NCBI GenBank assembly: GCA_020831865.1
Contig: JAFIFT010000005.1
Span: 176,497-240,496 of the forward strand
Direction: 5' to 3'
Source of the DNA: Legionellaceae bacterium
Lineage (GTDB): Bacteria; Pseudomonadota; Gammaproteobacteria; Legionellales; Legionellaceae
DNA length: 64,000 nt
A program made the position numbers and the translations under genes. Within the stretch, counting starts at the first letter, position 1. The number at the start of each line of letters is the position of its first letter. The notes beneath the pieces were generated by a model. That model did not search any database and was not told the DNA's origin. It was given only the letters and a program-made list of their open reading frames with translations. Shown here in pieces: positions 1 through 8,762 of this stretch.

Positions 1-592
1 TATATTCCGGGTTGGTGCCGTGGTGCACCCGATGATGCGAGGGGGTATTGAACAGGTGCTCAAACCAGCCCAGGCGCTTAATGATTTCCGTATGCAGCCA
101 AAATTGATATAGGGTATTGACAGAGGCAACCAGGAGAAACATCCAGGTGGGAAAACCCAGTAGCGCCAGCGGCAAATAAAAAACCCAGGACGTGAGCAGT
201 TGAAAAACACCCTGGCGAAAGGCGACGGATAAATTATAATGTTCGCTTTGATGATGTACCGAGTGGCCGAGCCAGAAAAAGTTAATGCGATGGGCACTAC
301 GGTGAAACCAATAATACAGAAAATCAACCCCAAGCCATAAGACAAACCAGGCTAAAGGCGAGGCGGTATCCACGGAAAATAGGGCGTAATGTTGAAAAAC
401 ATACTGATAATTAAAAATTAACAGCCCTTTTAATACCAGGCCAATGCTTTCTTCCAGTACGCCACTGTTAATATTATTGGCAAAATCACTGAGGTGGTAT
501 TGCGATCGTTTTTTCTGTAAAGAGCACAGGTATTCAATCGCCATGAGCAAAAAAAATACGGGAGTCAAGATAAACACAAGATTGATTTCCAT
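1..592 (-). CDS. Sterol desaturase / fatty acid hydroxylase family protein (partial, 3' end outside window)
   Basis: The minus-strand frame opens with MEINLVFILTPVFFLLMAIE and runs without a stop to the window edge, so only the N-terminal ~197 residues are present. It shows hydrophobic membrane segments and the histidine clusters of the fatty acid hydroxylase superfamily: HRSAH near residue 118, HSVHH near 132 and HHRVHH close to the edge. Family members are di-iron integral membrane enzymes that hydroxylate or desaturate lipids; which lipid is used here cannot be told. The ATG at 592 is the most upstream start that keeps a plausible membrane N-terminus. A plus-strand frame over the same bases (444-725) is a shadow. 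Confidence 0.85.
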   Translation of the reverse strand, partial: MEINLVFILTPVFFLLMAIEYLCSLQKKRSQYHLSDFANNINSGVLEESIGLVLKGLLIFNYQYVFQHYALFSVDTASPLAWFVLWLGVDFLYYWFHRSAHRINFFWLGHSVHHQSEHYNLSVAFRQGVFQLLTSWVFYLPLALLGFPTWMFLLVASVNTLYQFWLHTEIIKRLGWFEHLFNTPSHHRVHHGTNPEY

Positions 593-881
593 GGTATTGT
601 CTTCCTTAATCGTCAGCCTAAGCTTCGGTGATATCTTCCCTATCTTAGAAAATTATGCACCGATATACCATCCTTTTTATTCCACAGTCCCCGCGCTGGT
701 TCGCAATGATGTCCGGGGCTTTTAATTTTTCAGCAGAATTGGTACCCTGAGGCAGAGGGCTGTGGCGCATCCCGAGCTGAGGAAGGTCGTGCAGCGTATA
801 ATCCTCTGTGCTCACCGTGCGTACGGTCTCCCATGCAGTTGTGGTATGGGAGGGAATCTAAAAATAAAACTTGGAGTAATC
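593..881. promoter_or_regulatory. Intergenic region with a leader hairpin before the DUF4949-like gene
   Basis: No gene is supported here. The region separates the divergent desaturase-type gene from the secreted-protein gene at 882. A perfect 7-bp inverted repeat, CTCCCAT at 828-834 with ATGGGAG at 846-852, lies about 30 bases before the start codon and would form a hairpin in the leader transcript. A ribosome-binding site GGAG lies at 873-876. No match to a known riboswitch is recognised. Confidence 0.4.
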
Positions 882-1307
882 ATGAAGTTAGGACGTAAAG
901 TATTAATGGCTGTCGCTGGGGCAGCACTGGCCACCTCTGTGTTTGCTGGCTCTGATATGAAACCGCTCTGCCCGTCTGCGGCAGCAATTCAGACGGTGGG
1001 ATTGTCCAGTACAATGGAATATTTTCCCGGCTATTTTGTGGGTATGGAAGAGAATGATTACCATACGGATAGTCACTGGTTGTTCGCCATTGGACCGGTA
1101 AAGGCCGAAAATGAGTCTGAGGCTCTGGAGGCAGCACACACGCTTCTTGCCGATTTAAACGGTCCGGTTGACAGTGCGGAAGAAGATGATGCTGTGATTT
1201 GTTTTTATGATACGGCCAAACCGGATGCCAAGGGAATCGCGGTGTCTTCTGATGATCTGATGTCCCGCCAGAAAGTACAGCGTTTGCTGAAAAAATACCA
1301 GCGCTAA
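882..1307 (+). CDS. Small secreted protein, DUF4949-like
   Basis: A 141-residue protein. The ATG at 882 is chosen over upstream in-frame starts because GGAG sits 6 bases before it and the protein then begins with a clean Sec signal peptide: MKLGRKV, a hydrophobic run, then a Val-Phe-Ala cleavage site near residue 22. The mature part starts GSDMKPLCPSAAAIQTVGLS and holds two cysteines that could form one disulfide in the periplasm. The CPS-x-x-x-I-x-x-x-G pattern resembles the DUF4949 proteins common in Legionella; this assignment is from memory of the family and is moderate. Function is unknown. An intrinsic terminator follows at 1323. Confidence 0.75.
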   Translation: MKLGRKVLMAVAGAALATSVFAGSDMKPLCPSAAAIQTVGLSSTMEYFPGYFVGMEENDYHTDSHWLFAIGPVKAENESEALEAAHTLLADLNGPVDSAEEDDAVICFYDTAKPDAKGIAVSSDDLMSRQKVQRLLKKYQR

Positions 1308-1322
1308 GGGGTATGGCTGAAG

Positions 1323-1348
1323 AAGGTTGGGGATGCTCCAACCTTTTT
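1323..1348 (+). terminator. Intrinsic terminator of the DUF4949-like gene
   Basis: AAGGTTGG at 1323-1330 pairs perfectly with CCAACCTT at 1338-1345 around a 7-base loop. The 3' arm runs into a T5 tract (1344-1348). It lies 16 bases after the stop codon at 1307. Confidence 0.8.
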
Positions 1349-1460
1349 AGGCTGAGCGCTGAACAATGGCCAACGTTCAGGGATGAGAATCATGCCTCCC
1401 TCTTGTGCCACAAAATAGGCTACACTAATAAGCATTGGTTGATTGAACAAGGGGAAATGG

Positions 1461-1967
1461 ATGCACTCTTTTATTGAACAGGCAAGAATTTATGCCCGGT
1501 ACCATACAAAAACAGTGACGCGTTACACCCATTTTCTTGGCGTGCCGCTATTATTATTTTCCTTGATGCTGCTGTTTTCTTTTGTGCACTTGATGATTCC
1601 CGGTTATCTTGATCGTTCTATCGCTGAAGTATTGGTTTTTTTGTTATTTCTCTACTATTTGCGGTTAAACTGGCGTTTGGCATTGAGTATTGCGCCGGTT
1701 TTGTTGCTGCTGTTGTGGCTGGCCCTATGGCTTGGTGCGGGCATCCCCACTTCCTTTTCCTTGCAGGTGTTTGCCTACAGTTTTATTGCCGGGTTGCTCC
1801 TGCAATTGGCCGGACATCTTTGGGAAGGACAGGGCCCTGCCTTTATCAGTCATTTTCGGCAGTTGCTAATTGCCCCGTTATACCTTACCGCCGAAGTGTA
1901 TTTTCATTTTGGCAAGATGCAGAACCTCGAGCAGGATATCCGTCAGGAAGAAGACTCCATACGATAG
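1461..1967 (+). CDS. Mpo1-like (DUF962/YGL010w) integral membrane protein
   Basis: A protein of 168 residues when started at the ATG at 1461, which follows an AAGGGGAA ribosome-binding site at 1450-1457. The N-terminal Y-A-R-Y-H motif and THFLGVP, four to five hydrophobic segments, and C-terminal motifs GHLWEGQGPA and APLYLTAE match the Mpo1/DUF962 family. Yeast Mpo1 is an iron-dependent 2-hydroxy fatty acid dioxygenase in the ER; in bacteria the substrate is not established. The conserved histidines (YH, TH, GH) are present. The 3' end overlaps the convergent rlmKL gene by 25 bases. Confidence 0.8.
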   Translation: MHSFIEQARIYARYHTKTVTRYTHFLGVPLLLFSLMLLFSFVHLMIPGYLDRSIAEVLVFLLFLYYLRLNWRLALSIAPVLLLLLWLALWLGAGIPTSFSLQVFAYSFIAGLLLQLAGHLWEGQGPAFISHFRQLLIAPLYLTAEVYFHFGKMQNLEQDIRQEEDSIR

Positions 1968-4054
1968 CAGCGGTGGATGTTAGGCCGTCGTTTGAAGTCT
2001 TCCGGTATGCTTGCTGCTGAAATATCCTGTATCTTGTAGTCCGCACTCAGCGACGGATCGAGGCTAAAGCTCCGCAAATTGGTGGAGAAAAATAATTGGC
2101 CGCCAGGGTTAAGCCGTTTCATGGCGGCACGGATGAGACTGACATGATCACGCTGGATATCGAGCGTGGCACGCATCCGCTTGGAATTGGAAAAGCTGGG
2201 CGGGTCAAGAAAAATCGTATCAAAACTGTCCGTACAGCGTTCGAGCCACTCCAGACAGTCGTACTGAATAAACTGATGCCGATGCGGGTCGAGTTCATTT
2301 AAGCGAAAATTCTCCTCAGCCCAGTTGAGGTAGGTTTTCGATAAATCCACATTGGTAGTGAAGGCGCCGGCCAGAGCCGCATGCACGCTGGCGCTTGCCG
2401 TATAACAAAAACAGTTGAGGAAACGACTGTTGGTTTTGAGGTTGGCAAATTGTAATCGGATGGGGCGATGATCCAGAAAAAGACCGGTATCCAGATAATC
2501 GCTTAAATTGACTTTGAGTCGCGCACAGCCTTCCTGGATCGTGATAGCAATCTGACGTTTGTCCAGTTTTTCATATTGACTCAGCCCTTTTTGTCGCTTG
2601 CGTTCTTTCAAAATCACGTGCGTGGGGCTGATATCGAGGAGGCTTGGTAAAATACGCATCATTTCCAGCCGGCGCTTTTCCGCCTTATGCGGCGGGATAT
2701 CGGCAGGAGGCGCGTATTCCTGAACGACCGCATAGCCCTGGTACCAGTCTACCGCAAACGCATAGTCCGGCAGATCAGCATCATAAATGCGAAAGGCTTC
2801 GACTGCATGACGTTTCGCCCATTTTTTCAGATGCTGCCAGTTCTTGCGCAGGCGGTTAGCCAGCATGGATGACGGGGCGTGGTCAGCGTCGGGTGCCTCC
2901 GTGTGCAGGCGGTTATCGGCACCGATATGAAACTGATATAATTTACAGGCAATGGGGCCATTGTAGAAACGGTATTGTTTGTCAGAGCGCAGGCCGATTG
3001 CTTTGGCCAGCAGGGGGTTGCTGGTGAGTATGGCCGCTTGCCAGCCCTGTCCCTGCTGATGTAATGTCTGGCCCAATTGTTGATACAGACGGATTAAGGG
3101 GCTGATGTCCCCCATGCGTTCACCGTAGGGGGGATTCGTGATCAGCAGTGCCTTGGGCGCGCGGGCTTGCCAGTCGGACAGGGAGGCTTGTTGAAAATCA
3201 ACTACATCGGCAACACCGGCATGTTGGGCATTGTCTATGGCCATGTGAATCAGCGAGCCATCCTGATCGCTGCCGTAGAGCGGAACGCTCACCGGGGTTA
3301 TTTGCGCTTGTGCCTCCAGGCGTAATTGCTCCCATAACGGCGGCTGGTGCGCATACCAATGGGATAAGGCCTGGTCCTGGCGCAGCAAGCCCGGCGCCAT
3401 ATTGGCCGCCATCATCGCCGCTTCAATGACCAGCGTACCGGAACCGCAAAAAGGATCCGCCAGCGCATAGCCCTGGGTGGCCAGTTGCGGCCAGTTGGCC
3501 CGTATTAACAAGGCCGCCGCCAGATTTTCTTTCAAGGGGGCCTGCCCGGCCTGTTGTCGATAGCCGCGTTGGTGTAAGCTATAGCCGCATAAATCCAGAC
3601 TCACGCTGATGCTATCCTGCCTGAGGTAGGCGTGAATGCGGATATCCGGCTGCTGTTTATCGACATTTGGGCGGGGTTGCTGGCAGCCACGAAAATAATC
3701 GACAATACCGTCTTTTATGATCTGCGCACCGAACATGGCATTGCGAAACTGTGCGGAACTGCCGTGAAATTCGACGGAAAAGCGCTTATCGGCGCTAAAA
3801 ACCGTTTGCCAGTCAAATTGGCGGCACACTTGTTGCAGTGCCGCTGGCGTATCAGCTGGACCGTGAAAGAGCAGGAGCTGAACGCGGTTTGCCAGCCGGG
3901 ACCACAGGCACAGTTGATAGAGCGTGCTGAGGCTGGCTTCACCGAAGACCCCTTGTGGGCTGACGCGCTCAACCTGAAGGCCCAGGGCCCGAACTTCGGT
4001 TTCGAGCAGATATTCCAGTCCTTTGGGGCAAGAGACAAAGAGCGAATACTTCAT
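1943..4054 (-). CDS. rlmL: Bifunctional 23S rRNA methyltransferase RlmKL
   Basis: 703 residues, the length of E. coli RlmKL. The N-terminal THUMP domain (~45-155) and first methyltransferase domain (~160-400, with DPFCGSGT and ITNPPYGERMG) form the RlmL part that makes m2G2445. The C-terminal half (~410-703, with FCYTASASVHAAL and DPPSFSNSKRM) is the RlmK part that makes m7G2069. Both Rossmann domains look intact. The start codon overlaps the stop of darP in an ATGA arrangement (4 bases), so the two are probably translationally coupled. rlmKL is the distal gene of this minus-strand pair and both products act on the large ribosomal subunit. Confidence 0.95.
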   Translation of the reverse strand: MKYSLFVSCPKGLEYLLETEVRALGLQVERVSPQGVFGEASLSTLYQLCLWSRLANRVQLLLFHGPADTPAALQQVCRQFDWQTVFSADKRFSVEFHGSSAQFRNAMFGAQIIKDGIVDYFRGCQQPRPNVDKQQPDIRIHAYLRQDSISVSLDLCGYSLHQRGYRQQAGQAPLKENLAAALLIRANWPQLATQGYALADPFCGSGTLVIEAAMMAANMAPGLLRQDQALSHWYAHQPPLWEQLRLEAQAQITPVSVPLYGSDQDGSLIHMAIDNAQHAGVADVVDFQQASLSDWQARAPKALLITNPPYGERMGDISPLIRLYQQLGQTLHQQGQGWQAAILTSNPLLAKAIGLRSDKQYRFYNGPIACKLYQFHIGADNRLHTEAPDADHAPSSMLANRLRKNWQHLKKWAKRHAVEAFRIYDADLPDYAFAVDWYQGYAVVQEYAPPADIPPHKAEKRRLEMMRILPSLLDISPTHVILKERKRQKGLSQYEKLDKRQIAITIQEGCARLKVNLSDYLDTGLFLDHRPIRLQFANLKTNSRFLNCFCYTASASVHAALAGAFTTNVDLSKTYLNWAEENFRLNELDPHRHQFIQYDCLEWLERCTDSFDTIFLDPPSFSNSKRMRATLDIQRDHVSLIRAAMKRLNPGGQLFFSTNLRSFSLDPSLSADYKIQDISAASIPEDFKRRPNIHRCYRMESSS

Positions 4055-4548
4055 GCCAGCTGATCCTTAATCATGCGAAAGAGGGCTTTTGCGGCACCGC
4101 TATTTTTTTCCAGCCGCCGGTCGTCTTGCGCTTTTTTGATGAGTTGGCGCAATGCCTGGATATCTGTGGGGCTAAATTGCGCAATAAAAGCGGTCAGGCT
4201 GGCAGGCTGACTGATTAATTGTTCGCGCCAATATTCAGCCAGATGAAAGGCCTGGCTTTGCCCTTGTTGCTCGGCCATGAGTTCCGCATAGCCCTCGGCA
4301 ATGCGTTCGTAATCGGCAGCCCGCATTAATTTGCCTATCAGTTGGCTTTGCCGTCGCTTGGCACCGTGGCTGCGGATAGCCTGATATTCCATGAGGGCTT
4401 GCTCCAGCCGGGCGGGCAGTGCCAGCTTTTGCCGCTGGGCGGCGCTGAGCGCGCTGAGTTTGACACCCAGTTTTTGCAGGGCATCGGCCTGTTGCTTTTG
4501 CCGGGTTTTGCTCACGGGTTCCGGGGATGGCTCTTGCACCATGTTCAT
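4051..4548 (-). CDS. darP: Ribosome-associated protein DarP (DUF615, YjgA family)
   Basis: 165 residues from the ATG at 4548, preceded by a GGAG ribosome-binding site; the open frame extends upstream but that part does not resemble the family. Motifs typical of DarP/YjgA include VSKTRQKQQADALQKLG, where other members read K-S-K-[ST]-x-x-K-R-x-x-x-x-L-Q-x-L-G, and the C-terminal ALFRMIKDQ. DarP binds pre-50S particles and helps late assembly around the peptidyltransferase centre. It lies upstream of and overlaps rlmKL. Confidence 0.85.
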   Translation of the reverse strand: MNMVQEPSPEPVSKTRQKQQADALQKLGVKLSALSAAQRQKLALPARLEQALMEYQAIRSHGAKRRQSQLIGKLMRAADYERIAEGYAELMAEQQGQSQAFHLAEYWREQLISQPASLTAFIAQFSPTDIQALRQLIKKAQDDRRLEKNSGAAKALFRMIKDQLA

Positions 4549-4759
4549 TCTCCACTGGTTAGGGGGCGGAGTATAGCACATCTTCTGCTGGCAGAGGTAT
4601 CTCGTCCTGTAGGTCGGCAACGCAGAGAAGGGCAGGCAGACAAAACCGGGTTTAGAGATTGATGGAGCAGTCCTTAGGCATAAATATCCACAGACCACGC
4701 AACATACGTCAATCCGGGCGAGTTGGATACGCGTGGCTACCGTATGACAGGATCTGAGC

Positions 4760-5605
4760 TCAGCGCTGGCGAAACAATAGCGCCAGGTCTATGGCATCAA
4801 AGTCATGTTGACTATTACAAAAGCCACACCGTACTTCAACCTTGCCCTGCTCGGCCAGCATCTGCTGCAGTTCATCCTCACCCAGGGTTGTTAAAATCTG
4901 TTGCATGCGCCCCGTATCACAACGGCATTGAAAACGTACCGGACGCGCGTCAAAAATGCGCACATCCGTCTCGTGGTACAAACGGTGCAGCAGTACGGTA
5001 TTATCCAGGCTCAACAACTCGGATTCGGATACCGTTTCTCCCATGGCCAGCGCATATTCCCAGAAATGTTCCCGTTCAAGCGACCCCTTGCCCGGCAGCA
5101 ACTGCAAAAGCATGCCGGCAGCATGCTCGTCACTTGCCGCCAGCCAAACCCGGGTAGCCAACTGCTCGGATTGGGCAAAAAAATGGGTCAGATTCTCACT
5201 CATTGAGGTTGAAAGCAAGGGCACTCTGCTCTGATAACCCGCGCTCTGTTGCTCAGATTGCACATTGATCACCAATTGCCCCTGTAAAAACGCGCCAGCA
5301 TACGCTTCATCAGTCAAACCCGGTGCGCATTTGGCCATAGCACGCAGCCCCAATGTCTCATCAATCTGCACCAGCAGCAGGGATAACGCCGCGCTCCCCT
5401 CAAACTGCACACTCAGCCTGCCCGCAAATTTAATGCTGCTGGCTAATAAAACCGCACTCACCAAAGCCTCACCGAGCAGATAGCGTACCATAGGGGGGTA
5501 GGGGCGTTGATGAATGATGCGCTGGTAGGTCGCATTCAAATGCACGATAGCACCGCGAATATCTTCGTGCTCCAGCATGAAGCCCTGTATTTCATCCTGA
5601 CTCAT
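4760..5605 (-). CDS. hslO: Redox-regulated chaperone Hsp33
   Basis: 281 residues, close to E. coli Hsp33 (292). The C-terminal zinc-binding redox switch is present as C-R-C near residues 231-233 and C-G-F-C near residues 263-266, the four cysteines that coordinate zinc when reduced and form disulfides under oxidative stress, activating holdase function. N-terminal motifs GEALVSAVLLASSIKF and ALAMGETVSESEL also fit. Cytoplasmic. It appears monocistronic, with about 65 bases to the next upstream gene. Confidence 0.95.
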   Translation of the reverse strand: MSQDEIQGFMLEHEDIRGAIVHLNATYQRIIHQRPYPPMVRYLLGEALVSAVLLASSIKFAGRLSVQFEGSAALSLLLVQIDETLGLRAMAKCAPGLTDEAYAGAFLQGQLVINVQSEQQSAGYQSRVPLLSTSMSENLTHFFAQSEQLATRVWLAASDEHAAGMLLQLLPGKGSLEREHFWEYALAMGETVSESELLSLDNTVLLHRLYHETDVRIFDARPVRFQCRCDTGRMQQILTTLGEDELQQMLAEQGKVEVRCGFCNSQHDFDAIDLALLFRQR

Positions 5606-5670
5606 ATAAAAACAACCTGCAAAATAGACGGGATTCTACCCCGCTTTCGAAAAAAAAACCATTCGAGACT

Positions 5671-6069
5671 TCAATCAAAAAAAGCACGCAGTGCCTGGGG
5701 CAGGGCGACTGGCCGGCCGAGCTGATAGTCAATCCAGACGATAGTGCTTTCCGCCTCGGCCATGCGCTCTCCTTCCTGATAGATCGCATGATCCATGCGC
5801 ACGGACGTTCGCCCTGGACTATGCAGGCGGCTTTGCAAACATAAGGTTGCCGGATAGACCACCGGCCGCAGAAAGGTACAGGAAATCTTCAGCAATACCG
5901 GACCTTGATGGGGGTTCATCGCCAGTTCAACGCTATCCAGCCAGTCAATTCGGGCTTGCTGAAAATAATCAAAATAACGGGCATTATTGACATGCCCCAG
6001 GGCATCCATATCGCCCCAGGCAATGGCGAAGGTTTTTTCGTGTACCGTGTTTGGGTTTGGTGTCGTCAT
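5671..6069 (-). CDS. Acyl-CoA thioesterase, hot-dog fold (4HBT/YbgC type)
   Basis: 132 residues. The motif W-G-D-M-D-A-L-G-H-V-N-N-A-R-Y-F-D-Y-F is the 4-hydroxybenzoyl-CoA thioesterase signature; the Asp in GDMD is the expected catalytic residue. Single hot-dog domain without extra regions. Substrate cannot be assigned from sequence. The gene overlaps the stop of priA by 4 bases (ATGA), so it is the promoter-distal partner of priA on the minus strand. Confidence 0.85.
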   Translation of the reverse strand: MTTPNPNTVHEKTFAIAWGDMDALGHVNNARYFDYFQQARIDWLDSVELAMNPHQGPVLLKISCTFLRPVVYPATLCLQSRLHSPGRTSVRMDHAIYQEGERMAEAESTIVWIDYQLGRPVALPQALRAFFD

Positions 6070-8258
6070 GCCAGCTCCTGTGGATCAACGTCCACACTCC
6101 AGTGGACTTGGGTTGCCAATTTATTCATTGTTAACCATTGTCGTAACCCGGTCAATGCCTGTTGCAGCGTTCCGCGCGAGTCGCTCTTGAACAGGAGTTG
6201 CAACTGATGCTCGCCGGCTTTGCGGGCCAATGGTGAAGGGGCCGGGCCCAAAACCTGCACGGGCGTAGACTGTAGCTGTTGTTGCACCGCTTGCATAAAG
6301 GCCATTAAGCGTGCAAGATTTTTATCTTTGCCACGTAGCAGTGCCAGATAATGCCAGGGCGGCAGTCGTGCCTGCTGGCGGCTGGCCAATAAAGAATGGG
6401 CAAAGGCATCATAACCTTGCCGAATTAGTGTATTTAACAGGGGATGCTGGGGCTGGTGGGTTTGAATGATGACTTCGCCAGGCTTTTCCGCACGGCCGGC
6501 CCGTCCAGCGACCTGCAACAGCAATTGCCCGAGACGCTCGCTGGCACGAAAATCAGCATGGCTCAAGCCGGCATCGGCATCCAGAATTACCGCCAGTGTC
6601 AAATGGGGAAAATGATGACCTTTGGCCAGCATTTGCGTACCGATAATCAACTGTGCGGCACCACTATGAATCTGCTGGAGATACGCATCGAAAGCGTCCT
6701 TGCCCTGCACAGTATCCCGATCAATACGCAGCGGCGGATAGGCGGGAAAATAGTGCTGTAAAAACTGCTCCAGACGCTGAGTTCCAACGCCAATGCGGAT
6801 GAGTTCATGCGCCTTACAGTGCGGACAGTGGCTCGGCAGGCGCCGATGAAAACCACAGTGGTGACAGCGTAATTGCTGTTGAGGGTGGTGATAGGTCAGA
6901 TGGCTGTCACAATCGGGACAATCCAGCATTTTGCCACACAGATGGCATAAAATAACCGGCGCAAAGCCTCGACGGTTCAAAAACACCAATACCTGATTGC
7001 CGGCCTGCAAATGATGAGCCATCTGCTGTAGCGTCTGTACCGCGAAACCTTCCTGCAAGGGCGTATTACGAATATCAACCAAACGGTAAAGCAAAGGGGA
7101 ACTCTGCAGCGCCTTTTGCTGTAAGTGCAAATGCCGGTATTTGCCTTGCTGCGCATTATGCAGGCTCTCCAAACTGGGAGTCGCTGTCCCCAGAATCAGG
7201 GGAATATTCGCCTGACTGGCACGCATTAAGGCCGTATCACGCGCCGAATAGCGCACGCCATCCATTTGTTTAAGTGATGCGTCATGTTCTTCATCAATGA
7301 CAATCAAACCCAAGTCAGGCAAAGGGGTAAAAACCGCCGTACGGGTGCCAATAATCAAGCGCAAGACGCCAGCACGCGCCAACAACCAGGCCTCTGACCG
7401 TTCACTGTCATTCAAATGGGAATGTAATACCGCCATCGGCAGCGCAAAACGGGACTGAAAACGGCTGATCAATTGTGGCGTCAAACCAATTTCCGGAACC
7501 AGCACCAGCACCTGGCGATTTTGCGCCAACACCCGGGCAATCACCTGCAAATAGACTTCGGTCTTACCGCTACCGGTCACCCCTTGCAGCAAGAAACACT
7601 GAAAACGCTCGCTGTTTTCGGTCATCGTCTGCACGGCCGCTGCCTGCTCAGGATTGAGGGTCAAGGCCTGGGAGTCCGTAGGGCGCACCGGATGAGGCAA
7701 ACGCAAGTGGCGTTGGCTGGTCAGCAAACCTTTCGCCAACAAGGCCTGTACCGCAGATTTGCCAACCGCCTGGTACAGCGTTCTCGCCGCCACCGGTTGG
7801 CTGGCCCGGGCCAGATAATCGAGCGCCTGATGCTGACGCCGGGCATTGGTTCGCAGGTGCTGACGCAAACGGTCGGCCGAGGGGCTCAACTGATAATACT
7901 CTTCCTGCGGCAAATGCAGACTTTTTCCGCTGCGTAATTGTCTGGGCAATACCAGCGCCAGTACTTCCGATAAGGGTGACTGATAATAGCGCGCCACCCA
8001 GCGCAGCAGACGCAGCATGCTTTCATCCAACAGTGGCGCATCATCCAGCACCGCAACCACCTTTTTCAGTTTTTTAGGCGACAGTTGGCTATATCCCTGT
8101 CCCACCACCAGACCACTGCGCAACTGGTTAATAAAAGACACCTGTACCCGACTGCCGATGGCGAGGTGCTGTTCCGGTAGCAGGTAATCATAGTAATCAC
8201 GCATGGTGTGGGGGATGCAGACATGCGCCACCGCCAGACCATCACGAGAAGCCGACAT
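6066..8258 (-). CDS. priA: Primosomal protein N' (replication restart helicase PriA)
   Basis: 730 residues, the usual PriA length. Visible features: the N-terminal 3'-DNA-binding domain, Walker [12 protein letters not shown] (~225), Walker B DEEH (~320), and the zinc-binding insertion C-H-L-C, C-P-D-C, C-H-H-C, C-P-H-C (~435-480). PriA is a 3'-5' helicase that reloads the replisome at collapsed forks. It is flanked by a PTPS-family gene 3 bases upstream and overlapped by the thioesterase gene downstream, so the minus-strand genes from 9865 to 5671 probably form one operon. Confidence 0.97.
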   Translation of the reverse strand: MSASRDGLAVAHVCIPHTMRDYYDYLLPEQHLAIGSRVQVSFINQLRSGLVVGQGYSQLSPKKLKKVVAVLDDAPLLDESMLRLLRWVARYYQSPLSEVLALVLPRQLRSGKSLHLPQEEYYQLSPSADRLRQHLRTNARRQHQALDYLARASQPVAARTLYQAVGKSAVQALLAKGLLTSQRHLRLPHPVRPTDSQALTLNPEQAAAVQTMTENSERFQCFLLQGVTGSGKTEVYLQVIARVLAQNRQVLVLVPEIGLTPQLISRFQSRFALPMAVLHSHLNDSERSEAWLLARAGVLRLIIGTRTAVFTPLPDLGLIVIDEEHDASLKQMDGVRYSARDTALMRASQANIPLILGTATPSLESLHNAQQGKYRHLHLQQKALQSSPLLYRLVDIRNTPLQEGFAVQTLQQMAHHLQAGNQVLVFLNRRGFAPVILCHLCGKMLDCPDCDSHLTYHHPQQQLRCHHCGFHRRLPSHCPHCKAHELIRIGVGTQRLEQFLQHYFPAYPPLRIDRDTVQGKDAFDAYLQQIHSGAAQLIIGTQMLAKGHHFPHLTLAVILDADAGLSHADFRASERLGQLLLQVAGRAGRAEKPGEVIIQTHQPQHPLLNTLIRQGYDAFAHSLLASRQQARLPPWHYLALLRGKDKNLARLMAFMQAVQQQLQSTPVQVLGPAPSPLARKAGEHQLQLLFKSDSRGTLQQALTGLRQWLTMNKLATQVHWSVDVDPQELA

Positions 8259-8261
8259 CCG

Positions 8262-8762
8262 CTACCCGCGCCGCCATTCGTAACTGGCCGACTGGCCGGG
8301 GGCGGAAAAGACTTTCACCACCATTTTTTCAATGCGGTGCGCCTCCAGCTGCGCCTTATCCGCAATCAACTCCCCGATAAACCAGCGCGACAGCTCTTCA
8401 ACGGTAATATTACAAACGGGCAAAATCGTCACATCTTCTTTTAAAAAGGGCATGGTTTTGTGATTAAAGGTAAAATAATAATAGTTTTCATCTTCCCGAA
8501 ATTGCAAATAGGGCGAGTGCTGTGGCATAAGGAAGGTCTGGTTCAAATGCCGACATAATTCCAGCGTTTTTTGTTTGTAAAAACGATAATCAAAGCTCAT
8601 GCCATTTTCTTCTACCCAGGTACTGACACTCAGATAGACATTATACATATGGCCGTGCAGCGGCTCACGCTCGGTCGCAGAAAAAATAGTCGTATGCCCG
8701 GCAGAAAACTTCATCACTTCTTTTTGCAATTCTACCGTGGTCAAATAGCGTTCTTTCATCAT
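8262..8762 (-). CDS. 6-pyruvoyltetrahydropterin synthase family protein, PTPS-III type
   Basis: 166 residues with the zinc-binding histidines F-S-A-G-H and L-H-G-H-M-Y of the PTPS/QueD fold. The catalytic-loop cysteine of QueD (CX3HGH) and mammalian PTPS (CX5HGH) is absent; instead the sequence reads E-P-L-H-G-H, which is the EX2HGH motif of PTPS-III. Enzymes of that class cleave the dihydroneopterin side chain and can replace FolB in folate synthesis. This makes a FolB-substitute role more likely than queuosine synthesis, though automatic annotation would say QueD. The gene overlaps its upstream neighbour by 4 bases. A FolM-type pteridine reductase lies 1.4 kb away on the other strand, which supports a pterin role. 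Confidence 0.8.
   Translation of the reverse strand: MMKERYLTTVELQKEVMKFSAGHTTIFSATEREPLHGHMYNVYLSVSTWVEENGMSFDYRFYKQKTLELCRHLNQTFLMPQHSPYLQFREDENYYYFTFNHKTMPFLKEDVTILPVCNITVEELSRWFIGELIADKAQLEAHRIEKMVVKVFSAPGQSASYEWRRG

Noticed and set aside
880..1341. 153-codon minus-strand frame antisense to the DUF4949-like gene
   Set aside because: It is a shadow: the plus-strand frame has a signal peptide, ribosome-binding site and terminator.
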